64,000 nt of DNA. It comes from Lunularia cruciata. Its lineage: Eukaryota; Streptophyta; Marchantiopsida; Lunulariales; Lunulariaceae. The translations under genes were made by a program, and so were the position numbers. Shown piece after piece: positions 55,107 to 64,000 of this stretch; the stretch's first letter is position 1; every line of letters starts with the position of its first letter. Location: the NCBI GenBank assembly GCA_948567375.1, contig OX419761.1, forward strand, positions 35,812,243 to 35,876,242, in the 5' to 3' direction. The notes beneath the pieces are model-generated. The model saw nothing but the letters and a program-made list of their open reading frames with translations. It was not told the DNA's origin and did no database searches.

Positions 55107-58100
55107 GTACATTGTTTTACCTTATGACTAAATCAGAGAAGGTTGTAAAATATAATAGATGTGTATTGAGCACCGAACATGCCAAAGTGGTTGATCTTCA
55201 AGCATGTTCGTATACTTGCTTAAAGTGCTTCGTACACTCTTTACGGCAGCTGCTGGCTGAGTGAGCACATGTCAAAACTTTAGAAATCGTTACTTTGATA
55301 CTTTAAGGACGATAACTCATACGGTAAATTTCATTGATCAGAAATTTGCCAAAGAGTACGCATGTTCTAAAGTCACATGGGCGCCAATGTATGATGTATA
55401 ATGAACGAGTGAGCTTGAGCTTGAGCTGACGGCGATATACCTTGAGCTTGAGTCAAGGTAAGATTAACCCCTGCAACATATTTAATTCACCTGTAAGCTT
55501 TAACGTTACCAGGTGCTCCAAGACATTTAAGTTTGACGACAACAAATAGAGGCAGATAAGAATGTTTTAGATGTGATTCTTGTTTCTCAATTGTCATGGA
55601 GGTGAAAATTCTCAACTATGAGATCCAGACAGCGGCATACCGTCCTGGGAAAGGATTTCACAATTCCTCACATTCAGTATATTTAATTTGAGAAAAGGAG
55701 GCTGATGGTATCGATACGTTAATGGACCCACACACTTTTGGATCTTTCCCTGCGGAAGTGGTGGTCAAGCATGACCACTACTTCAGGAAAAAAACAGTGA
55801 ACGGTACATACTATTGAGTTGCATTTTACGCATAGTACAGAGATGGAAACCGTGAGTTGTTAACGTTCTAAATGTTGGGAACACATGAGTACCTTCAGCG
55901 AAACACAGTCTTCACGATTATGCAAGCCGCTGGTATCATACAAACGTGTGCCAGTACAGCATCTTGGCAAATTGATGCTGCCCAAAAGTTTCCGAAGCGC
56001 TTGGTATCAAAATTCTCGATTACTGATCGGCTTTACTAAAGAGAGGTTTTCTCAGGCGAGATGCTCAATACATAGGTATAGAGTATGCCCGAGATTGCGA
56101 AAAGTGTAAGCGACTCAGAGTGTTTGCCACATTCTCCTATAATTGTCGACTGTCATCCACATAACTTTTGCAGATTTCATTATCGCGCGAGCGCGTCAGC
56201 TTGATCCTTCAAGGTTCAGGTCGTAGTTTCCAGATAGATAGCGTGTCTCCCTTCAGCAACATCAGTTCTTTGGTCACTAGATGATGTCGTCTCGTGTTTA
56301 TCTCAGGTATAAGTGTGCAGAAATTCTGGCTAGCGGGTCTGAATGTCGCAAAGTTGATAACCGTTAGTTGATCAAAGTCTACTGTACGCTTTAACTATAC
56401 ATACAAACCTGAAGTCTCGGAAGAATATGTACTAGCTTCCCTGAGAGGTCATTCTGACCTACAAACCTTTCCCTCAAGACATTATAAGAGTTTTCCAAAA
56501 GTATCTGGTCAACATTGACGATATGATCCAGTGGTGTACGGCTTGCGTCACAACACCATGAACAACGAGAACCTGAATTCATCCATTCGATCCTTCTATT
56601 TTCAAACACAAGCATATAGAGTAAACACGCAGACATGTAGCATCGCAGACGCAACCAACGAATACCGCAACCGTACCACCTTCCACATATTGTCAACTAT
56701 CTACTGGGTAGGTTATACTGAAAGATAATCTTTTTCCCGGTGATTCCCGAGTTTGTTGAACTCGAAACCCGAATTCAACGTCCGATTAGACAAGCAGATT
56801 GACCTTTCCTGCATGCAGCAGTACTCACAGGCAGACAGAAAGCAAAGATGGTTTACTTTTGATTGTTACTTTTGATTGTTGTAGTGTACCAAAGATGTAC
56901 TTGAACTGATTTTGAGGACTCCCTTACCTGTTTGTTGCGAAAGAAGTCAATTTTCAGCATGTCCCTACCTGGAAGTGAAGAAAGGATCAACTGGGAGAAT
57001 ATTAAATTTTTTAGTCGGGGTGTTTTCATTCCTGTGCTGCTGAAAAGACCTACTAAACCAGGTCCACTTTCTGGACTATACGGTCGACGACATAAAACTT
57101 GATGTGTGTTGATTGAATCTGAGTACGCGTATGCCAACCACTGGCTGCAACGCTTTTCTCTGTGCTTGACACAATGGCGAGGAACGAAGATATTTTTATG
57201 GCATCTCTTGATTCATAATTCGCTTTGGGACGAGGACCGTGTTATGCTTCGTTGTAAGATAAAACCCAGAGCTCGTTCACGAATTATCACATCAGATTAA
57301 GCGCGATGCTTCAACAACAGAGAAAATATCCGTTATCTTGAGTACATGGCGACGATACAGTTGGCAAACTTTGTCGTCGAAATGCATGAACATGTACACA
57401 ACATACGCAGTTGCAGCATCAACTTGCTGTCTGCTTGATAAATGGTGAGAAAAGAGAACACAAGGACAACCTTCTCAAGGTGGAGTGATACAAGGAAGAA
57501 AATGACAGATTCGTTCAGGGTCGGTCACACCGCATGACACCACATGTTGGCGTTGGGTATGATAGTTGTACCAAAGGCTTTGTGGATGCGTAAGTAAGCC
57601 AACGACAGATACGGCAGTAAGGTGCAAGAACGCTCTCATTTAAACAACTGTTTTGGCGCACGCACCTCCTTAGGCCCGGCAAGCATTCAGTAAAACAGCA
57701 GGCCCTTGCGACTGACTTGCTGCAATTATGCAAGCTCGTGTCTTTCGTGACTGCTTGGTCTACCCAGACTGCAGTTCGTTTAGGGACAAAACACCCAAGT
57801 TTTGGCTTAACGCTCAAGTGTCCGACGTACATTATAATACTGTAGAGGAAAACATCAGACTCTTTTCTGCGTGACACTAGACTGTCTTCTTACTACGTGA
57901 CGATACGAGCACACCACCGTGTATTTTTTTTGTCAAGTTTAGCCGCACCTATGTAAAATACCGGCAGCCTAGCTTGCAGGACTCCACCCTGGGTTCTTGT
58001 AAATGACATGCAATGTGCATATTTACTCCGAATACTTGTTGAAAGTAAATCTCTAGCAAACCGGCTGTCTCAATCCTTCGATAGCGTACCAATGACCTGA

Positions 58101-59336
58101 AGGACTTCGCGGTAGAAGGTCAGATCCGACCAAGTATAGGCCGGTCACGTTTCTGGAAGCTGAACATGTTTTAAGAAAAATAAGTTCCGAGTTTCCAGAC
58201 TGGCAGCTCCACGAATCGCCGGGTTTGCTATTCCTGCGAGCAACCTAGAGCCGTAGGTTTATAGATGGAATCAGACAAGGGAACGTGGTAGCTTGTAACT
58301 CTGGTCTAGTCGGCCTGAGCCGGCATTTGAGCTCAAACTACCTGTAGACGCATGAAGCTATATAGAGGTTCGAGACATTTATCTTCTATATGGTGCTAGC
58401 CACATGGCATTCTGCACATACCCCACTTTGTAGATGTACTCAAGAGTGAAGAGGAAGGATACATCCTACCCCATGAAAGATAAAGCTCAGAATAGTTTAC
58501 TTCAGTGAAAACTTAATCAACATGCAGTTCAGAATATTCAAGCTACGTCTCCTCCGCCTAAATCAAGACATACGCCAGGCTAAGCTATTACTTCGCATTC
58601 CAGTGGTCATCTGTGATTGTGCTGTACATGTAGCATCATACCCTAGGCTAAACAACTTGCTAAGAGTGAAGGTAAAAAAATACAACCACCCGTATGCTTC
58701 TGGTTTGCCGTGGCATATTTCTCAGTATTCCTCAGATATCCAACTTGTTTTTCAGTTGCTGCAGCACAAGAGATGCAAACATCTATTCGTACTGGCCACT
58801 AAGGCTTCAGGAGTTTCAACATGTCTCCCACCAAGTACAAGGAACCAGTAACAAGCACCTGCCGACAGCGCAAAGACATAGAATGATGATTATCAGCAGA
58901 CTTCTCAGTAGAAGCTGTAATCTACACATTTGACTTAAGGAAACTATTACCGTAAGTGGGTCGAGCTTTGAGCTTGAGATCGAAAGACTGCACACTTAGC
59001 GCAACTATGACGATGCGAATTTCATACCAATGCTCTAGGTTGCGCGATGTGTACCTGTATATGCATTTGAGGGTGGCGCCGGGCACAAGTTCTCAGCCAT
59101 TCTAAAGTTGCTGGTAATGATGAGATGACGGCACTTGATGGACCAATCGATTGGCAACCACTTTTCGTCTCTTCTAGGCTACATAAAAGATCCTTGCTGC
59201 CTGAACCAATAGATGGACCATTACCATTCGATTCTGCAACAACATGCGATAGATGGCATAGCATCAGCAACTCTCCTTGCGTCGGCAGTGACTTGTGTCT
59301 TGTTTACACTATAAAACCGATGGTATTTGAGAAATG
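55107..59336. other. Unassigned stretch right of element B
   Basis: About 4.2 kb with no recognised gene, RNA or element. The longest open frames (57,515-57,877 minus, 120 codons; 58,522-58,851 plus, 109 codons) have no domain I can name. Base composition is more even than in the left half, so it may be ordinary host intergenic DNA or contain a gene with short exons I cannot resolve. Confidence 0.35.
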
Positions 59337-61022
59337 GTAGCAGAAGCCGTTCACCGACCGGGGGATCCAGAACCCACTTGGGACCGAATCGGAAACATGC
59401 ATAGCAGGAAGGGAAGGTGATCTAAGCAAGTAACTACAGAGCGGAACATAAGCGAAATCGTAAGCAGAAGAGAACATAATACATTCCATGAGCAGCATCT
59501 TACAGTGAACATGAGCAGCATCCATATTAGTAAGGAAGCGAAACCTTTCGAGCAGGAACAGAGGATACTTCTGACAGTGAAAGCAGAGGAAACCATCGAG
59601 CGAGTAGGAAGATGCATCCGAAACCAAAGGGAAGTTATTAAACAAGTAAGAAAGCATAGCGTTAGTGGATGATGGCTGGGCTGGAGCGCAGTGTGACAGG
59701 ACTGGATCTGAAAAGATGAGAGCAGAAGCCGTTCGAGGAACGGGAGATCCAGAACTCATTAAATGCATATGAAGTGCAGATGGAATGGCGATAAGATGAA
59801 AGCAAAACTGAATGAGAAGTACATGCGAAAGGAGATGAAGTGTAATCCATAAATCGTATGTAAGACCAAGCACCGACATCATATAATTATCAGAAGGTAA
59901 CAACTTGTACAGAAACTGAAAATCAATGTGTATCGGAAAGCGTAGAGTGACTCATGTAAGGAAATCGCGAAGCAAACGCACGTGAATAAATCGAAAACAA
60001 CGTGTAATCAAAGACTAATACAGAAATGTACAACCACGTATAAAGCCTAATCACAAAGCAACGTATGTAAGGAAGTAGTATGTGTATCTCACAGCATGCC
60101 CTCTCTATGAGCGTATGAGTCCCAAAACACTAAAAACTTAAAGAAAGCAGTCATACTGTCATAGTAGGCCTCCACGGAGGCACACACGACTTCATCAGTG
60201 CCCCACGAAGTAACTGGCAAATGTCAGTACCCCTCGTACCGAGTTTCTGTTCGAAAGCTCATGAGTGCTGAGGCCAACTCGGTTGCTTCCGGAAAGTGCC
60301 GCTCAGGAGCTATCTGAGTAAATTAGGCTAGCGAACTTTGGACGAATAGTGGTAGGCTATAAAGAAATAAACGGCGTCCTGATAGAAGTTGAAGAATGCG
60401 AAGAATGTGAAGAAGAGATGCAGAATTGGTAGAATGTGCAAAGAAAGGATATGACGCGCACCTTGACAATACCTGAAAAAGCAGCCATTAGTACTGTGCG
60501 AATGAGAAGCAAACAAAACCAGAATTGCAATATGCAAATGATGAGATTAGCAGAAGCAAAAGAGGTGAAGGCAGAGGAAGAACATTTACAAGACTAAAAA
60601 AAGTAGAGAGGTGTTTGAGAAATGTGAGCAGAAGCCGTTTTAAGAACGGAGGATCCAGAACCCACAGAGTATGAAACCAAGAACGTCCATATGAAATGCA
60701 AGCATGACCGTATGCAAATAGAATTGAAGTAAAATCAAAGCAAGGAAATACATAACTTAAAATAAGCGGAAGTGATAGAAAGCAAGAACGGAATTTAATA
60801 CGTTTCATAGTAGCACCTGCAGCGAACTAATATACATCATGGAAGAAGAACAAGAGACAACAACAGCAACAGCTTAAGCATCAGGATTGAAAGCAGAGGA
60901 GGATCATCGAGCGAGTAGGAAGATCCAATCTAAAGAAAAGGAGAAGCAGAAAGCGAGTAGAGAGAGCATAGCTTTAGTGGAGGATGGGTGGAGTGAAGCG
61001 AAGTGGGAGAGGAGTGGATGGT
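59337..61022. repeat. Diverged ~380-bp repeat, two long copies and one partial
   Basis: Copy X (about 59,337-59,705) and copy Z (about 60,626-61,022) share the same order of phrases: GAGCAGAAGCCGTT, GGGGATCCAGAACCCA-like, GAAAGCAGAGG, ATCGAGCGAGTAGGAAGAT and TAGTGGATGATGGC-like. A partial copy Y starts at about 59,720 with AGCAGAAGCCGTTCGAGGAA. The copies are substantially diverged. Between Y and Z lies 60,000-60,620 with no recognised content. The 199-codon minus-strand open frame here (59,304-59,903) spans two repeat units and is not credible as a gene. Confidence 0.65.
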
Positions 61023-62333
61023 ATCTTGGCTAGGGTGGAACGAAGCAGAGAGAGAGATATTGTGTAATGGACGAAATTTGGTACTGTGCAACTGAATGCC
61101 GTCTGATTTACTCCAATAACTTGGTTTCGGCCTCTCGTGACTGGATGGACAGCAGCACATGATTTTGACTTGACAACACATACAATGACTCTATAAGGTC
61201 CATATAGCCGTCAGTCACACGAGAGGAAAACGATTCAAAACTGGAATGTACTTTAGGGACCTGCAAACACAAAGGGAGAATTGGTATGAAAAGGAAGCAA
61301 AACGTTCGGTTGTTAACTCTTAACATTAAAGTAAAGAGGTGGACACTAAAAAATTATGTCCGGGGAAGTAAGAAGGCGAGCATAGTGTATCTGGACGGAG
61401 AGTGTATAAGTCAATATCCTTGCTTAAGTTGTTAAACAGCCAAATTGTAGCTCATCTGTATACAGGATGGCGTGATCAACTCCTTTCTGTACAATATAGT
61501 CTCGCTCGAGATTTTTGGGGATGCTGGACTTGCGGTTCTTTCTAGCTTAAAATGGCCTAAGACCCAGTCTGGGGAGTTGGGTGTTGGGATGGGGGACCAC
61601 CCCGTCACACCAATGTTTTGTGCAGGAAACCAATTCCTATGCATGCCTTTGAACTAAAGATTCTTTGCAGTCCACGTAAAAAACTCAGTGAAGAACGACT
61701 GATGCCTTTGTCATTGATTACATTCGCCATAGTAAATTTCACGGCAGTACAATCTCACTAGAGTGGTCATGTAATCTCTTCCAAGGACCTTGAACAAAAC
61801 ATAAAGTTGCACTGACTTATAGTCATTAACCACGTCGCCTGTTAGATCCAGAGTGCTATCACTGATATCAACTTCAAGTTTTTCTTAAACACTTAGGGAT
61901 GGCATAGGGAACTCACAAACAGAGCTGTGGGATTTACTGTTATTGCAAATTTGTTCTCACAGTTTCAATTCATACGGATTTTGAGGGAATTTGAAGCCAA
62001 TTGGTGCTGGTTTGCATGAAGGTCTTTTTTCTCTGGTTGTGGATATTCATTGTGGAAAATGATCCCTGTGCCACGAAGAACGTCTTCAGCTCCGGCTTGC
62101 TTTGCCCTTAGCTCCAGCATGTCTACTAAATGAATTTAAAAAAGTATCAAAGTTTGCAGCCTCCCCTTGCATTCAGCCTTCTAGCTGAACTACCTCCACC
62201 AACTCTAGTTCGCAACCCACAGCCTACGACTGAACCTTCTTTAATCCTTCATTTGTTAAAGAATTACATTCTGTACTTAGCACATAATATTACAAGGCAT
62301 ATACCGTCAACGGATTTTATACGCACCTTCAAC
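61023..62333. other. Unassigned stretch, may hold the 3' end of the FPGS gene
   Basis: No clear exon. On the minus strand a stretch at about 61,800-61,870 reads LDLTGDVVNDY, faintly like the GSLHLVGDVL end of folylpolyglutamate synthases, and 62,000-62,130 reads LELRAKQAGAEDVL. Either could be a terminal exon but neither is convincing. 61,540-61,610 has a 5S-like word, judged coincidental. Confidence 0.3.
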
Positions 62334-63923
62334 CTTAGTTTGTCGTAATGATTCCCAGTGTCTCTGCAGAGTCAATTGCCATGAAATGTCAAGTCGAGGA
62401 GGTCCCTTCGGGGTTATACTTACGTAGCTGGAAGAAAGAGGGGCAAAAATGGCCATATCGAATAGTGCTCCTGCATCCAGCATGAATGAAAATGAGTGAC
62501 TGCGTGGTAGCATTCACCTACAGCTATTGATATCCTCACGCAGAGGAAACTCTGAGAAAACAAATTCCAACTCCTCCATATAGTCGTGAGGAACGAACGA
62601 CTATATGCCAAGAAAGTCATTGAAAGAAAACATCGTCTCACTCAATCAAAAGAATATTTCATCGAATTCACGTACCTTGCTGAGTGCATATGTTCACAAG
62701 GCGAGGAAGCAGCGACAGGGGGTCACGTCTTGGCATGCAACCAAAAAGTAGGATCTGCGAACACATCGACCCCAACTTCCGAAATTAGTTTTGTATTAAT
62801 TAAGCCGAGTAATAACACTAATTTTGACCCCAGCTCCTTGAGAGATGAGTATTTTCCTCGTTCTAAGTATTCCAAGTGGAATGAGAAATGATACACGCAT
62901 TCATGAAGGAACTTCAGGAAACCAGACTTCACCACGACCTGACAACTCTGTATCTAGGAGCTAACAGCAACAAACCACAGATCTTTCAAGGGTAAGGACC
63001 AAAGGAACTATGTAGAGATCATTTTCAGACAGCAAGTAGATTCACAGATAGAGACTAGGGCTTACTGCTAAACAGATCAGCTAATTCAAAACTCCCGGTC
63101 ATGAGCTAAACTCTTGTCTTTGATTAGGATGTCGACAGTGGCAACTTTACATGGTCATGAAAATGCAGTCAGAGATACAGATCAAATTTCAAATGTAACA
63201 AACCAAATAGAAAATCACAGTATCTTGACGATCGAACCTGGTCCTGTCTCAAATAGGTAAAATCAAGTCATACGGACCCGTCTGTACAAAATATCAGTAT
63301 CTGTGTCCGGGCCTCTCCTTGGTACTCGGTTTTTGGAATCTTTCACTTCACTTGTGGCTGCCCCACAAAACCATTTGCCACAAGCTTCCATGCTTTCCGG
63401 ACTATGTGCTCCGTCCAAGAAAAACTGGAGCCTCCCAAACTTGAAGTTACCATTTCCTAGTGAAGGCTCCACGTCCCCGCCAACATATTCATCCTCCACA
63501 ACTTCAGCTCGACCCGGCCAACGAGTCAAAGCAAGGCCTTTAACATACGAATCTGGCAGTCCTCCGTTCTTTCTAGCCTGAATACAGGAAATAGACACGT
63601 CATTTGCTCTTCTCTCGCCCACAAGATGGATAAATCTAGACCTCATTTGAAAGCTCATGGTCTATGTTGCTTGGCTGCATCATCTCATTCATTTCATCTT
63701 CCGCAATAACCCGTTAGTCTACCATTTTGTATGGTGCGAAAGTACACAAAAGGTCAAGATGCTCTACCTTCCTCCAATGCTCGTCATTTCCAGTTCGTTC
63801 TGACCAGCACTTACACATGGCAACTGCAAGAGCTGCATTCAGTCGTTGGTGTTCCCCCTTCAATCCGAGCTCTAGGTTGGGGACCTTATATACTTCCAAA
63901 GCCGGAGCAATTTCAAGCGGTGT
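62334..63923 (-). CDS. FPGS: Folylpolyglutamate synthase, 3' part of gene (5' end off the right edge)
   Basis: Adds glutamates to tetrahydrofolates, which retains them in cells and makes them good cofactors; plants have cytosolic, mitochondrial and plastid forms. Four exons can be read on the minus strand. 63,923-63,768 (acceptor after TTGGCAG; PLEIAPALEVY then LGLKGEHQRLNAALAVAMC). 63,577 to about 63,277 (acceptor ATTCAG; LALTRWPGRAEVVED and the hallmark FFLDGAHSPESMEACGKW). 62,754-62,676 (ILLFGCMPRRDP, LLPRLVNIC; donor GTACGT). 62,470-62,334 (ALFDMAIFAP then LDISWQLTLQRHWESL). The reading phase joins correctly between exons 1-2 and 3-4. The donor of exon 2 is uncertain. Upstream exons (ATP-binding part) lie beyond 64,000 and the last exon is unresolved. 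No breaks are seen, so it is probably a working host gene. Confidence 0.88.
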
Positions 63924-64000
63924 CTGCCAACAATCACATTCAAAACTAAGAATGCTTATCCCCTACGAGACAACCAGGACGGTGATATCAACTGTGATCT
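63924..64000 (-). other. Intron of the FPGS gene
   Basis: Minus-strand sequence before the 63,923 acceptor does not continue the protein and has a stop in the coding frame. It is read as intron running off the window. Confidence 0.6.

Noticed and set aside
59304-59903. 199-codon open frame on the minus strand
   Set aside because: It spans two units of the ~380-bp repeat, has internal repeated phrases from that repeat, and shows no domain or codon signal. Treated as a by-product.
61475-61620. 5S rRNA-like ending (GGGATGGGGGACCACCCC)
   Set aside because: Only the late stem-like word resembles 5S rRNA; the internal promoter and the rest of the fold are not recognisable. Not called.
1-64000. 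CRISPR arrays, bacterial operons, ribosomal RNA and clear tRNA genes
   Set aside because: Looked for on both strands and not seen. The only regular arrays are the ~150-bp tandem repeat and simple AT microsatellites.

Overview
The window looks like nuclear DNA of a land plant, probably a non-seed plant such as a moss. Three things suggest this: an intron-split folylpolyglutamate synthase gene, broken FLS2/EFR-type receptor-kinase genes, and plant Ty3/gypsy and Ty1/copia elements primed by tRNA-Asp or initiator tRNA-Met. A gypsy element with a built-in cytosine methyltransferase is, from memory, known only from charophyte algae, which also fits an early streptophyte lineage. The species is inference. 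There are few host genes; most of the window is transposon on transposon.

Layout. 1-13,010: a nest of LTR elements. A young minus-strand copy of family A (1-1,712) abuts the RT of an older plus-strand A copy (1,713-4,814). That older copy sits in a still older minus-strand gypsy element, C (4,815-9,627), which carries a ~150-bp satellite-like array. Decayed copia and gypsy pieces follow. 13,011-18,933: mostly unassigned, with two LINE 3'-ends in inverted orientation around a foldback DNA transposon. 18,994-23,860: two degenerate LRR receptor-kinase pseudogenes in tandem. 26,225-26,504: a MITE. 27,990-32,782: a decayed copia element with both LTRs. 33,828-36,735: a 5'-truncated LINE whose C-terminus resembles a restriction-like endonuclease.

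37,346-55,106 holds the main item, element B. It is a Ty3/gypsy element with gag, protease, a C5 DNA methyltransferase between protease and RT, then RT, RNase H, integrase and a C-terminal PHD finger. Its LTR parts are arranged as if circularly permuted. It is decayed and is split by a very young, apparently whole family-A element (40,796-48,599) with LTRs differing at about 2 of 679 positions. 55,107-62,333 is unassigned apart from a ~380-bp repeat. 62,334-64,000 is the 3' part of the folylpolyglutamate synthase gene on the minus strand; it runs off the right edge.

How it fits together: the only clear host function is folate polyglutamylation. The rest is a record of successive insertions, oldest to youngest roughly C and the copia remnants, then B (LTR parts about 3% apart), then the A copies. 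B is notable because its proteins could both write DNA methylation and bind histone tails, an unusual set for a mobile element.
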